NCBI GenBank assembly: GCA_027625915.1
Contig: JANTQA010000036.1
Span: 925,501 to 989,500 of the forward strand
Source: Anaeramoeba flamelloides
Lineage: Eukaryota; Metamonada; Anaeramoebidae
DNA: 64,000 nucleotides
Direction: 5' to 3'
Shown here: positions 11,166 through 25,800 of the stretch, in pieces
How the letters are laid out: every line of letters begins with the position of its first letter
Numbering within the stretch: the first letter of the stretch is position 1
Made by a program: the position numbers and the translations under genes
Notes under the pieces: model-generated
Seen by the model: the letters and a program-made list of their open reading frames with translations, nothing else
Databases searched by the model: none
Told to the model about the DNA's origin: nothing

Positions 11166-12861
11166 AAACCTATGAAACATAATTATTATCCAAATATTTT
11201 TTTTATCTATTTCAGTTTTATTCGATTAATGGGGCATTTTCGAAACTATTGGTTATTATCTATCATATGCAATATCTATAAGTTGGATTAAAATACACAC
11301 TTCAGTTTATTTGAAATTATTTAACCTGAAAAATCACCTGTTTTCTCATGACATAAAACTTTTAAAAAGGTCTGTACTACTCAAAAAACAATAAATAAAA
11401 TACCCCAAAAAAATTTTTAATTCCATAACGTTGATGATATCATAAATAAATGTTATTAGTATTACAGAAATGTTTATTATAGTATCAATGTTATTTTACT
11501 GAATGTTTTATGGTTTCTTCCATATTTATTACTTCTCAAATAAAATACATTCTATTTTTTTTTCTTGGCTAAATAGAGAACAAAAAGATTCATTATTTGA
11601 TCATAAAGATAAATAAAAATTATTTGAATGGTAAAGTCTTGAAATTTTGAGAAAATTTTAAATTATAAATTGAATATATATTAAAATTTTTATTTAAATT
11701 TTTATATTTGAAAAATTTTACAAAACAATCAGAAGAGATTACCAAAAGTTATTTCACAAAATGAAGTATATTTTTATAATTTCACAAAAAAAATACTCTT
11801 TTGAAGTGGATCTTTTTATAAATTGGCAGTTTTAAATCGAGAGAATGGTACTAATAATTTGTTGAGTACCTTTGGTATATATTTCAAAATAGGTTTGTAG
11901 AAATATTTTAAAAAACAAGTGAAAAAAGAAATAAACACTTTTTTTAGTTGAAAACAAGATATATCGAATTTAATCTAAAAAGTAACAAGATTGAAAATAT
12001 TTTAATAATAATTTACACAATAAAATTTCTTTATAAGCTTTTCCTTCTATTCAGAATTCCATTATGATTTAATACCTTTTTATATAATTTTTCCGATTAA
12101 AAATAAGATAATAAACACAGATTTTGACGACACTAAAATATTAGATGTAATTTGGGTTAAAATATCTTTTAAATTTTAAATTGAATATGCCTAGCAAAGA
12201 TAAAAATTGAAGACTGATGAAGAAAAAATTAATATTTAATAATATTTTTTGATATTTTGATAGTTATTGTAGGATTAAGTTAATTAAAGAAATTTTACGT
12301 TTATTTTTTTTTTATTTTTTTGAAATTTCTAGTGTCACTATATTTAAAGCATTTCTGAGTTTATTATTGATATAAAAAGGCATTTGAGTTGAAATATTAA
12401 TGATTTAATTTACATATAATAAATACATAAAATATTTGATGGATCTTTCTTGATTTAAACATTAGTATTTTTATAAGTACATAATCAACTTAGTTTGATT
12501 TATTCTAATTTGTGGTTATACTTTAACCCCATTAACGAAATTTTGATATAGAAAACATTTATTTTTTTTTTCACAATGGGGTACTTTTTTGAAATTAATT
12601 TGTACACTTTTCTCTTTTACAAGCTAATACCCGAAATATATTATTTCTGAGAACTGATTTGATTTTAAATTTTTATCATTTTTGGGTTGTTTTCAAATTC
12701 TTTTATACATTTTATAAATTATTATTAACTTTCTACAGATTTCTGAAATAGGTTTCTTCTATTATTAAAATTAAATCATTTACAAACCTTTAAAGATGTT
12801 AAACTAAATATTATATTATTTATAATGATTAAAAAGTCGTAAAAATCATTATTTAATTCTA

Positions 12862-13343
12862 TAGCGATCAAAATAATACGTATCAAACCAATATAATCCG
12901 TGTTTCAAAATATAATCCATGTTTTTTTTTTCTTATTGTTTCAATGGAACATACAATTCTACTACCAAATAGTATACTTATGTTCAAAACAATTTTGAAG
13001 GTTCATTCTTTAGTGTTTTTTCAGTAATTTCTAAAATTAGGAACAAAATTTGTTTAAAATTTTTCATAATTTTCTGAATTTTTTTTTGTATTTTTTTAAT
13101 GATAAAAATTTTCTCAAAAATTTACTCTATTTTAAGAGAAAATATTCTAATTTGATCATTTATTATCAGATTTTTCTTTTTGAATTATAGACTTTAAGAA
13201 ATCAAAACCATATTTATTTTGTGGTTTATTATTGGTTTAATTGATCGGTTAATGTTTAGGTATTCTATAACAAAAACAAAAAAACATGCATTTTATTTTG
13301 AAACACAGATTAAAATGTTCTGTACATATTATTTTGATAACAG
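12862..13343. mobile_element. Tc1/mariner-type MITE, family 2, copy A
   Basis: 482 bp flanked by TA on both sides. The left end TAGCGATCAAAATAAT pairs with the right end ATTATTTTGATAACAG. Inner blocks (AATCCGTGTTTCAAAATA, CATGTTTTTTT) are also inverted and are shared with copy B at 37461-37939. TA duplication with inverted ends fits the Tc1/mariner superfamily. There is no transposase; it is a non-autonomous relic. Confidence 0.8.
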
Positions 13344-14061
13344 TATTCTTAGTAAAAATACTATTTGTTTCAAAATTAATGGATCAAAATTTTCATTCAG
13401 CTTTCCAAAAAAAGGTGGTTTATAAATCATAGTACCATATCAAAATTTTAATTCTTAAAACCAGCTTGATTTATTAATTTACCTTTGATAATTGTGACTT
13501 TTTATAGCTTTTATTTTAATTGATGGTATGTTATTTTATCTAAGGAAAGATGAATGAAAATTTTGATCTTTTTATTTTACAATTAATAGTATTACCAATT
13601 TTTTTTTTTTTCAAAATTATCTGCGATTTTGTTGATGGACTTCAATAGAACTATCTTTTCGAAAAAATTAAAAACTTTATTATCCTTTTTTTTTTTTTTA
13701 GAGCAACTTTCTTATTTGAAAAATTAAATGATAATTAATAAATGTCCATCAACTCCCTTAATAATAATTTTTATGATAATTATAAAATCTTGCTAAATTC
13801 TGTTTATTATCTTTTAATTGTTTCAACCAAGACACTTTTCATTTGGATAAGAACAAGTTTAAAAAAATATACGTTATTATTTTTTAAAAAAAAAAGAATT
13901 GAGTGTAAAAAACAATTACAGTTAAACCCAGAGATCAGTCATATGACATTCATTGTTCTTGGTGTCACTCAAAGATTTAAATTCAATGTTTCCAAATTTT
14001 ATTTTTTTTAACTTTTTATTTGATTGGTAATCAATCATACAGTTCCTAAATTGTCTTCAAA

Positions 14062-17000
14062 ATGCTAATATATGTTCCACACTGGCTATCTGATGAATTA
14101 GGTTCAATACACTCGTTTGCATTACATCCGTCTGGACTCCGTTTAGCAATTTCCACCGAAAATGGTGTGATTAAAATATATTATTTGAAATATTTACGGG
14201 ATCGTGTTGCTATTCTTAAAACAAGACAAGAAACAAGTAGTGAGGAATCTGGAGGTGACACCCAGTCAGAATTAGAAACCAATAATGAAACAGACAGAGA
14301 GGACACAAATAGTCGAAATGAAAGTAAAGAAAGCTGTGAAAGCAGCGATCAAAAAAATAATAAAAAAAGTAAAGAAAATAGTGAAAATATTGAAAGTAAA
14401 AAAGAAACGGAAAAACCACAAACAAACAAAACCCCAACAAGAAAGAAAAAAGAAAAAAAAAAGGTTCACAACAAGGTGATAAAAAATCGAAAAAGTCCAA
14501 AAAAATCTCCACAAAAATCTTTTGTTCGAAGACAGTCTCTAATACATCCAATAAATCTTGATAGTTTGGTGGATACTGAGAATGGTTTGGGATCAAATGA
14601 GAAGGCCAATCATAAAAATCATCCGAATGATATTCAGATAATAACTCTCAAAGATAAAAAAAATGAAAAAGATCTTCAAAAAGAACTTGAAAAAATTGAA
14701 ACCTTCTTTGGGGAAGAAAAAGAAAAAGAAAACGAAAAAGAAAATGCAAATGAAATCGAAACTGAAAAGCAAAAAGTAAAAGAAAATGCAATAGAACCAG
14801 AAAAAGAGATAGAGCTACAAATAGATCCAGAAAAAGAAATCGAAATCGAAATCGAAATCGAAAAAGAAAACGAAAAAGAAAAAGAAAAAGAAGAATCTAA
14901 TGAATCTTCAGATTCAGATTATGAAGAGACAACATTAACTGAAGAAGATGAAACTGAAGAAGAAGAAAATTTTGAAAGACCAGAACACGTTCTTTTATCT
15001 GAATGGGTCGCACACAAAGGAGATATTAATGTTTTAAATTTTTCCCCCGATGGGAAGTATCTCGCATCTGGATCTGATGATAAAATTGTAAATGTTTGGA
15101 AACTTATAAGTGCTGATCTAGAAAAAAAAATTGATGATCGACAAAAAAAATTAAGGAATGTGCAATTACAAAAAGAAAAATATCAAAACGAATATTCTCA
15201 TTTCTATAAATTAATTGAAAAATATCAAATGGAAGAACAAGAATCTGCTATTAATATGTTTCGTAACTTTTCAGAGACGATTGATTTTTCTCAAATATTT
15301 ATTATTGATCACAAATCAAGCATGGGCAAGGTAAACAAAAATGAAAATTTCGAGGAATTAATTAAAAATACAAACACAAATAAAAATATTTTAACAATAG
15401 ACAAGAATGGAAATCCCAACAAAGAACTTAAGACAATTAACAATAAAGAAATAACAATGTACCAAAAAACGGAATCAAGTAAAGTAAAAGAAAAAGAGAA
15501 TGAAAATGAAAATGAAAATGAAAAAGAAAAAGAAAAAGTGGAAAAAATTGAAATAGAAAAAGAATCAAGCGAAACTGAGAAACAAAAATCAAAGGAAAAA
15601 GAAACAGAAACAGAAACAGAAACAGAAAAAGAAAAAGAAAAAGAAAAAGTGGAAAAAATTGAAATTGAAAAAGAATCAAGTCCAACCAAGAAAGAAAATA
15701 GAATAACAAATCCAAAAATACATTCAATTCTGCGAAATATTTTAAAGAATAACCTTAGCAAAAAAATTTTAGCAAAGGTTTCTGATCAGTACGAACTCCA
15801 GCATACAAGGTGGTGTAAGCGTAATATGACTACCTTAAAAAAAAAATCTGCAACCTCTAAACATCAAAATGATGAAGAATTTGCATCAATTCTCACTTCC
15901 CCTGTTGAACAATGGGAGCGCCATGCAAGATTGGCGGCGCATAGCGGCGACGTTCAAGGCTTATCGTGGTCTCCAGATTCTGAGCACCTGGCCTCGTGTA
16001 GTGTGGATAATAGTGTGCTTGTTTGGGATGTCCATAAAACTGACGGTGAGAGAGTTTTATTGGCATCGCATCATCACAAAAATGTTGTCAAGGGAATCAC
16101 ATGGTCTCCATGTGCAAAATTAATTGCCACGCAGGATCCCAACTGTGTAATTATTCAATCCATTGAAGATGGCAAAATAATCAATAAAATTAAAAAGCCA
16201 CTTCGGCATTCTCGGGATTTATCCATTTTCAGTAGGATTTCGTTTAGTCCTGATTCTAGATTTTTAGTAATCCCAAAGTGTATGAGAAGACGTCGGTTTG
16301 TAGCCGTAATTTCCACTTTATGGGGCTCGAAAAAAAAAATACAATTTGATTATGTGAATGGGCACACAGCACCAATAAACGTGATCTCTTTTAGTCCAAA
16401 TTTTTATAAGGAATTAAATGATCCTGATGAAGACGAAGACGAAGATGGAAATGGAAATGGAAATGGAAATGAAAAGAAAAGTGAAGAAGTAGATTCACTT
16501 GACGATGTATTGCAATGCTTTGCTACAGGCTCACAAAATGGAGACATAGCGTTGTGGATGATCAATAAAAGGAGCCCCATTGGAATTGTTTCCGGATTGT
16601 TCCCCCATGGTGTGCATGACATACAATGGAGTAAAAATGGCAAAATAATCTGTGCATCCTCAAGTGACGGCACAATTGCATTATTGATTTTAAACAAAGA
16701 AGATGACTTTGGATCAAATTTCCAATTATTAACTAAAGAAGAAGTAATTAGCCATAAGAAAAAATGTAAAAAAAGTTTTATTTCAAAAAGAAATATCCCT
16801 TCAAAATTATTTTATCCATTAAACAAACTAAAAACCAAAAATGGTAAATGGATCAAACAAAAATATGAAAATAATGAAATAACGATCACTTCAAATAAAA
16901 AGGAAAATAAGGATAAAGAAAATAAAAAAAAGAATAGCAAGGAAAAAGAAAGAGAAAAGGGCAAGAAAGGCAAAGACAAAGTTAAAGGGAGGGATAAAGA

Positions 17001-17758
17001 TAAAAAGAAGCATAAGAAAAAAGAAAAAGATAATACACCATTATCAAAAAAAGAAGAGGACAAATTAAAAAAATGGTTAAGAGAAAAACATAAAAAAAAA
17101 ACCGAGAAAAAGAATAAACTAAAAATGGAAATTGAAATGGAAATGAAAAAAAAATACCATTTAATAGATGAGAACAAAAAAACAATTGAAAATCTGAAAA
17201 AGCAAATTAATTCGGATCAAAATAAACAATTAATAAAACCACAGATAAAGGAATTTGCCTTTGAAACAACAAGCCTTAAAGGTAATAATATACAGGTTAA
17301 GTGCACAAATCTTTTTAATAAAAATAACAATCAAAATAAAAAGGAAGCAAAAATTGTCATCCAAATTGAAAAACAAAAAATTAATAAAATCGTAAATCAT
17401 TATGTTACCTGGCTATCCGGCAATTGTGAATTTATAGTAATCGTTTTTAATTCTTCCTTAATTTATATTAATGAAATTGACACAGGAATTAAATACACAA
17501 TTGCAACAAAATTTTTTAATAAAATTCATCTTCTTGGCGAAAATTTCTTAATATTATTTCTTGAGTCCAATATTATAAATTTATATGATATACGTAATAA
17601 AAAAAGAATATTTAAATCAAAATTGCCCAGGGGGTATACATACCAAGAAATTAGCCGGATTTGGAATCAAAATATTGAAGTATCGCTATTAATGAACGAT
17701 AATTTAGTTTTTAATTATTGTCACCAACTAAAAGAATGGGTATTAGATACAAAAATAA

Positions 17759-17763
<5 letters not shown>
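14062..17763 (+). CDS. HIRA: HIRA histone chaperone, intronless, with long inserts
   Basis: Predicted scaffold of the HIR complex, which deposits H3.3-H4 independently of replication in the nucleus. 1233 aa in one exon. WD40 blades: residues ~8-45 (FALHPSGLRLAISTENGVIK), ~314-350 (INVLNFSPDGKYLASGSDDK), ~620-657 (LSWSPDSEHLASCSVDNSVL), then ~668-700, ~715-745, ~768-840 and ~850-880 (IQWSKNGKIICASSSDGT). The LASCSVDN blade and the IQW-SSDGTIA blade are close to animal HIRA. Residues ~1060-1233 form the HIRA C-terminal domain (VTWLSGNCEF, ending LKEWVL). Two K/E-rich inserts of about 260 residues split the propeller, after blade 1 and after blade 2. The second includes a coiled-coil-like stretch. 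A lysine-rich block (~900-1050) separates the two main domains. The start is the first in-frame ATG. The downstream stop runs into a (TA)n tract. Confidence 0.93.

Positions 17764-17792
<29 letters not shown>
17764..17792. repeat. (TA)n microsatellite at the HIRA stop codon
   Basis: About 15 TA units beginning directly after the TAA stop of HIRA, so it lies in the 3' UTR. Confidence 0.9.
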
Positions 17793-17795
<3 letters not shown>

Positions 17796-20700
17796 AATTT
17801 TTAATGAATTAATTTTAGAAATTAATTATTTTTTACAAAATAAAGTTCAAATTAATAAAAAGTTTATTTTTTTAAAAAAATTTGAAATAAAAGTTATAAA
17901 ATGTTTCTGTGAAAGAGTTGACGAACTGCAAAAAACTATTTTTATAACAGATATTTAAAACTTTTTTAGTATATTTTTTAAAAATCACTTTAATTTTTGT
18001 TATTTGTTTATTTATTTAGAAAGGTGATTTTGGTCATTAATAACATATATAACATTCATAAATTGGAGTGTAATATAAAAAATATCCCGACAAACTCTTA
18101 ATATTCTCTTTTTTATTCATCATTTTTTTAAAAAATCAATCTTTAATTAAGGAAGTAAGTACATTTTTCAATTTTTGAGTGTCACAGTTTAAGTGAAACT
18201 GAATTCTTCAAATCATCTCTTTTACCAAATACATTGATATTTTAACAAATACGAGAGTGGAATATATCCATAGTATAATATATTTTCATACCAATTAAAA
18301 AATGGAATTCAAAAAAATTAAAAGATTGATCAAAGAAAAAATAAGAAAATCATTTATTACTTGATCTTATCTATAAAATTTTACACAATTGTTTATTCTT
18401 AATTTGTTTTTTTTTTTAATTCTTTATGAAAATAATCTTGTTTGTAAAATTTTTGATAAACCAATTATTTTTTATTTCGAAAGAATTTCAAAAATGAATT
18501 TAAAAAAATCCTAATTTTCATTTAATTGATCTAATTCTAGTTTTTAGTTCAGAAAATAGGATACTTTTTATTTTTTCTTCAGAAATAAAGATTTATATGA
18601 CCAGATTTGTTTGATTTGATAATTATTTATTTTTAATTAAATTGAGAAAGTAAAAATAATGCTGAATCTGATTGAAATTTTTTCTTAATTGTTCTTTTAT
18701 TTCAGTTGGGTTGAATATTATGGTAACTGTTTTTTTGATTCAATTAATTCATACCCTTTTTGTTTTAATTTTTGAAATAATATTCTTTATTTTGGTTTTG
18801 TTTGATAAAAATATTTGAAAAAAGAATTTAGAAAACAAATTTATAAAAAATGTTTTATAAAATAATAATAAAGAAGAATGGGCGAGAAATTCCAGTTTAG
18901 AAATTGATTGTATTAATTCCAAATTAAGAAGAAAAGGAAAAAAAATCTTCGAAAATAGGACTTTGGTCGAATTTTTTTTTATTTCAATTTTTGATTTCAA
19001 CAAATTTATTTGGAAAGGTGATCATTCATATTTGATCTTTTAAAGAAAATATTTTTTACAAATACACAACTTTTCGGGTATATTTTTTTGGTTTATTCTT
19101 TGATTAATTTGGCTTATTCGTCTAACCACATTTCTAGATCCAAAACTAAATTTTATAAAACCAAAAATTGAATAAAAAAAAATATTCAAAAAATCGAAAA
19201 ATGAAAGATTCAATTCGGGATTACTTATGGTTCACTTTTCATAAATAAATCAGTGAAGTATATATTGGTTTCAAAGTTTCAATATTTGGTGGCAATTAAA
19301 AAAAATATTTTTCATTAATGTGTATACAATTAAAATTTTTCAAACTGGAAAAATGTATTTACTTCCTTAACAAAAAAAGATAATATTTTACAAATTCAAA
19401 ATATTGTTTTTCTGATTTAAGATCTAGAACAGGGTTTACTACTAGGGTAATTTAATTTCTATTTATTGGCTCTAGATAACAGTTTAATCTAACCAGTTCA
19501 TTTGAAAAATTGTAATATTAAAAAAATGAGAAATGATGTTTGTATGGTTTTTATGATCGAATTTAAAGCAAAGTTTCAGAATTTTTCATTTATTCTCTTC
19601 GTTTTTATTTATTTGAGAAAAATTATAAATTTATATGTAACAAAATATTATTTCACGAAACAAATTGTAAAATTTTTTTTTTAAATATTTAAATTCAGGA
19701 ATATTTATTTTTTATAAATGTTGAAAATTTGGAACCCTTTAATTTATAATTGCAATGAAAAAAATAAAATTAGTGATATTCCTACATTTTAATCAGATGG
19801 GATGAATCAAATAAAATGATAATTTGATATTGATTATTATTTTTTTTTCTAGATTTATTTTAACATTTTGCTTAATATTAGACACAAAAATAAAATTTTT
19901 AAAGTTAATTTTGAAAAGTACCAAATCTGTGTATGTTCAAATTTTCAATGAATAAATTGATATTTTTTTTTCTGACATCAAGAGTATTAAACCTTTTTAT
20001 ATTTCTTTCTTTTTCTTTTTTTCTTTTTTATTTTTTTTTGATTTCATTTTTTTGTATAATTTTTCTTTTTTTTTTGTTATGTAAAAGATCAAGTGGAAAA
20101 AAAAAATGATCTTCATCAGACAAAGAATTACTAAGAGAATTAAAACTCTGAAATTTCTTTTAAAATTTAATTATTTAGCAAAAAATCTTCTTTTTAAACT
20201 TATTTTTTCAAAAGTTCAGTCATAGAAAATCAATAATGTTAATTGTAAAAATTATGAATCACTTTTTTTTTTTGTTTTTGGTTTTATTTTTTATAATTTA
20301 GAAAATATCAGGTTTTTATATGATTGAAATGATTTAAATATGAATTATTAATCAGATTTAATTATTAATTTGTTCTTGAATATAAAAGACTAAATTTTTT
20401 TCTTTCAATTTATTATTTCAAGTGAATCACACTTTTTGAAGGGGAGTTTAAAACGATTTTTCAAAACACCAACGTAATTTCATCTTTTTTTTTACATTTC
20501 AAGTACAATCATCCTTAAATCCTAAATAAGCTTTTCTGAAACATTTTTAGTTCAAGTTCTTCGAATTGTTTTTTTTATCTTGAGTTTATCTCATAACCTT
20601 AAATGAGAATGATTGCAAAAAAAATTTTTTTATCACACATTAATTCTTCTATCTAAATGGGAAAAAATTTTGACTCATTTTCGTTATTCAGTTGTGTATT

Positions 20701-21017
20701 CAAAGAAACAGACCACAATTTGAGATCTTTATTTGAAAAAGAAAAAGGAAAATGATGTGAAAATTTTTTACCTTTAATAATTACACATAGTAATAAACAA
20801 TATTCTTGAGATCGGATAAAAAAAGTATTGTTTGATAATAAAAAAGGCAAAACACAAAAAGTCATCAACAAACATTCAAGGAATTCATTTAAAAAGGTAA
20901 TTTGCAAATCCAATTTTGAAAGTTATTTTTGTCATCAAATGAGAAATAATCAAATTTTTTTCATTTTTTTTCTTTTTTACTTTTCAAATTTTTTTTTTTT
21001 TTAAATAAACTTTTGAA
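17793..21017. other. Gene-free stretch between HIRA and the large PH-like gene
   Basis: About 3.2 kb of A+T-rich spacer with many homopolymers, T-rich just before the next gene. Open frames at 18749-19003, 19502-19684 and 20653-20913 are compositionally like the spacer and carry no motif. I found no inverted-repeat element here. Confidence 0.45.
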
Positions 21018-22811
21018 ATGAATTTTGATATTCTCACTCCAAACTTAAATAACAGTGGTTGGAAAGAAGAGTTGATTTATGAACACGTTGCTGAAATGGT
21101 TAATAAAAAGGAAGAAACATTACATTTAATTGTGCAACAATTATTTTCCAAAAATGCAGCTCATTTTGAGGTTACCATCACTGACTCAAACGGCCACTCG
21201 AGGAATGGAACATTAGAATTAACAACAAGCTATTTGCTATTACACGTCGTTTTTGTTGAACCGTTGAGATTTGCTTTACCACCAAAGACAAGAATAATTT
21301 TTTCAATTCTTCATCCACATGTTGTCAGATTAACTGTCCCTCCAGTTGAAGGCACCTTAGGTGGCACAATTGAATTGAGCTTCCCCATGGTTTGGGACTC
21401 TCTGCTGTTTAGTTATTTGGTTAGGATGTATACGTGGTATTGTGATGAAGAATCACCCGAAAGCATCCCGATCAATGGATCCATTTTAAACAAGCAATTA
21501 GAAATTAACTGTCTGGTGAGCCGTTGTGTCTCGAAAGGGCAAGCAAAGTTTAAAATGCACCAAATGGACAAAAAGGAAAACCAAATCCCTACGCTTATTA
21601 CCTTGGATGCCAAAGAAGTTGTTCTGATCATTGAAAAGAAATTTGAGCCATTAATTTATGAATACCATCAAATCGAATTACAGCCAACATTAGGCAATTC
21701 AAATTCAAAAGAATTACATTTATATTTATTAAATTATAACCAAAAGCAAACATTAAAATTCTTTAGTAATTCTGAAAATGACATTCAAATCTTTTTAAAA
21801 TGTTTACAAGTATTTTCTACACTTTACCAAAATTTGCAAAGCTCAAAGGATCAAAAAAAAATTCAGACAAATGAAAAGAATTCAAATCAAAATAAAAAGA
21901 GGAAAAAAGGAAACGAAGAAAAAAACCAAATTAATATTGTAATTGGCGAATTAAATGAACAAAAAACCAAGAAGGCAAAAAATGAAATCCAAATTGAAGA
22001 TAAACAAATAACGAGTATCAAAAAGAAGAAAATTAAAAGAATTTCTTCTAATTTATTTCTTTTCCCAAATAAGAATAATAATGGTGGTGATCAAAATATT
22101 AATAAAAATGAACCTCGGAATCAAAATAAGAATAATTTATTAAAAGAGCAACCAAATTTAACTCTTCAAAGAACAAGAAGTCACACTTTCCAAACGGAAA
22201 CAGGAATTAGAAAAAATATTATGATTGCAATGTTTGACTTTTCAGGCACACCGGTTTTAATTAATAGACAATGGCCAATGATCCCTATTGAAAATCAATT
22301 TATTCAAAAGAAGGAGTTTGAAAAGAAAAAAGAATTGGCCTTATTAGTTGGGAAATTTTATCAACAAAAAAATGCTTCTTTCCAATTATCCGTTATTAAT
22401 ACCAATATGTGGAATTCAAAAGATCAAAATCCTGAAATAATTTTACAATTAGAAACTAAAAAATTTCAAATTCTTTCTGATCAATTATTATATAGCCACA
22501 ATTATTCAAACGAAATTATAATAGTAATCCACCCTTTAATTGAAAATCTATTTATGATACGTACTCTCGATGATGATAAATATACTATTTTTTGGGCAAA
22601 TGAGGGCCATGATCGGGATATAGTTTGCAATTGTTTTATTATTTTTAAATTAAATTCATTCTCTAAAAAAAGATTAAATTTAAATTCCTTAATTTCAATT
22701 CATTCCTTTAATGAAAAGAAAAGCAATACCAAAACGGATCTAACAAATAAAGAAAAGAAGAAAAGTAGGAAGAATAAGAATAAAAAAATTGAATTAATAA
22801 GTACTGATAGT

Positions 22812-22846
<35 letters not shown>

Positions 22847-25800
22847 TGAAAATGAAAATGAAAATGAAAATGGTGACAAAGACTGGAAAAAATATGATTT
22901 TGAAGATTTTTCCCAAAATAATGAATTTGTTTTTGAATCACAATTTTTATATGACAAATCTTCGGGCTTATTTAGTCAATCTAGTTTTAATGAAAAATTC
23001 AATATTTTAAAAAAAACAAAAAACCCAAAGTTATATTCAATATATCCATTAACAAATTCAAATTATTCCTTATCATTATTTAATTCCTTTGGGGCGCCAT
23101 CTGGTAATATTCAAATACAATTATTTACTGATCATTTTTCAATAAATGTCAATAATCTTAAAATTGAAAGGCAATATAGTATTTATTCAAAATTGTTTTT
23201 TTTAAATTCCACAACCCTAGTAGCAAAATTTAATCTTGATGAATTTAATATGATTTATATTGGATTTAATAGCTTTGAACAAAGAATTGGATTTACATTA
23301 GATTTTGAAAGGAAAAAAAATATTCAAATGCAACAATTCCCATTACCATTAAGTTTAGATCCAACAATTAATAAGTGTAAAATTTGTTTAAAAACCAAAA
23401 AAGAAGTTGATGCCAAAATAATTCTTGATAAGGATTTTTTTAGTATTATCACTGAAAATGAAACTTATAGCTCAGAATATCATTATTGGATAAATTGTTA
23501 TCCAGTTATCAATGATAATGAAGAAGAAGAAGAAGATGATGATGATGATGACGAAGACAATGATTATAATAAAAAAAAAAAAAAAAAAAAAAGGAAAGAG
23601 AAAGAGAATAGAAGAAAGCCAAAGAAGGATGGATTTAAAGTAATAATTGAAATCACAAATCAATACATTGTCCAATTAATATTTGAAAGGAAAAAAAAAA
23701 GAAAGCATTTTGTAAAGACATTTTTTTCTTTTAAGCAATTATTTATTAATCACGGAATTTGCAATAACTCTATGAAAAATAGTTTTCATTTAAGATGCAT
23801 TCATTTTCCAATCAACGGTAAGGATAATGGCAAAAAGAAGAATCCATTAAACTGGGAACAGTCATTAATCAAATTATATGACGGCAAGTTGAAAGTTCTA
23901 AATCAAAATAAATCCATTAATGAATTCCCATTAACGATTTGTAAATTAGTTCAAATTCGTGAACTATTTAGTAAAAGATTACAAAAGGGAATTAATAAAT
24001 ATTATTATGGAATCAAAAGAAAAATGATCTCCTATTACGTATATCATTGTCAATTTTTAAATGGCGATTATTTATTAATTAAATTCCCCTCTCAAGAAAT
24101 TGTCAAAAAATTCAATCATTCATTACAGCATTATCAATTAATTGGTGAAGAATTACAAGAAACAACATTCAATTCGAATCAATTTAAAATTCAATTCCAT
24201 ATGAACAAGAATGAAACAATGTATGACGGGACAATATTCTTAAATTATGAATTAGTAAGGATCAGTGGATTTGAAATTATTCCTAAAAATGATACCGATG
24301 AGGGTGAGGAGCAGAAGAAGGAAGACCAGAAAAAGGAGAATAAATTTCAGAAATTTAAATCCAAAATAATGAAAAAGGATAAGAAAAAAACCAATGACAA
24401 TTTCGATAGTGATAATGAAAATGATAATGATACTGATAATGAACTTGAATTAAGGGATATGAAAAAAAATTTCGATAATGAAAAAAAATTTAGAGAATCA
24501 ATTAAAAAGATCCAATTATTTGAATCAAAAAAAAATGAAAATGTACTAAAATTAATGACAAAAAAAAGCAAAAGATTTTATTTGAGATTTAGAAATGAAA
24601 ATCAAAAAACAAATTTTATGCAAATTTATCAAAGATTAATTGGATTTCATCTTATTGAAAAAAAAAATCTTGCACAAAAGGTATTTTTGGTTCAATATAA
24701 TTTATTCAAAACCAATCAAACAGAAAAAATCCAAAATTTGACAAATGGTACAATTACATTAACCTTAAATCTTTGTATAATCAAAATTGGTGTTCGAGAA
24801 TCTAAGCAATATAAATATCGAAATGGGATCAAAATAATTGAAAACGATCAAGAAAATTCAATAATTTTACAATTAGGGAAAAAAAGTAAATATATTGTAT
24901 CATTTCCAAAATTAAAAAAGAAACAGAAATTTTATTTATTAATTGAAAAATATGCTAAATCCATAAATAAAAATAATTCAAATATAATTGAAATCAATAA
25001 AAAAGGCAAAAAAGATAAAGATTTAAAAAAAGGAACTAAAAAGAAAAAGGAAAGAAAAAGGAAAAATGGATCGAAAAAAAAGATGGAAAAGGGCAAAGTG
25101 AAAAGTGAAGAAAAGGTAACTAAGCAAGGGAAGGATAAAAAAACACTCAAAAAGGCAAATAAATTATTAGAGAGAATTAACACAATGAAAAATGACAATC
25201 AAGTTTTTTCAGCTACTCAATTGAATCCAGATCTTGAACCAATGAATAAAATTTATGGAATTATTGAAAATGGAAAGGTTTCTTTAACAACCCCAGATAA
25301 ACAAATATATGAATTAAATTTAAATAAAATAGATTTACACAGAAAAAAAGATTTAAATTTAATTACTAAGATTTATTGTAAGGACAAAAAATTTGAAATA
25401 TTTATCAAATTTAACACAGAAAAGGAAATTGAAACTTTACTTAAATTAATTAACAAAGAAAAAAATAAATTAATAAAGAAAGATCAAGAGAATACATCAA
25501 AATCAGAATCACAATCAACTTCTGATAAAGAATCCCGTTCTGAAAATGAAATAGATTCGCAATCAGAAATAAAAGCAGGACCTGAATCAGAAACAAAATC
25601 TGAATCTGAAACAAAATCTGAATCTGAATCTGAATCTGAATCTGAATCTGAATCTGAATCTGAATCTGGATCTGGATCTGGATCTGGATCTGAGCCTGGA
25701 TCTGGATTGGACACAGAAACGTCTGGATCTGGAAAGGAAAGCCAATTAACAAAAAAAAGAAAATTTTTAATTACTCAAATAACGGATTCTAAAACAGATT

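Larger units (their letters stand above)
9754..14061. other. 4.3-kb gene-free stretch carrying repeat elements
   Basis: Spacer upstream of both the BTB gene and HIRA, which are divergent. It contains a short hairpin MITE (10505-10703), a dispersed T-rich repeat (10730-11165) and a TA-flanked TIR element (12862-13343). Outside these I see only A+T-rich sequence. Frames at 13219-13425 and 13742-14011 look fortuitous, and the first overlaps the TIR element. Confidence 0.5.

Noticed and set aside
15309-15761. Long minus-strand frames within HIRA and within the large PH-like gene
   Set aside because: Mirror translations of GAA-rich codon repeats; composition follows the coding strand repeats.
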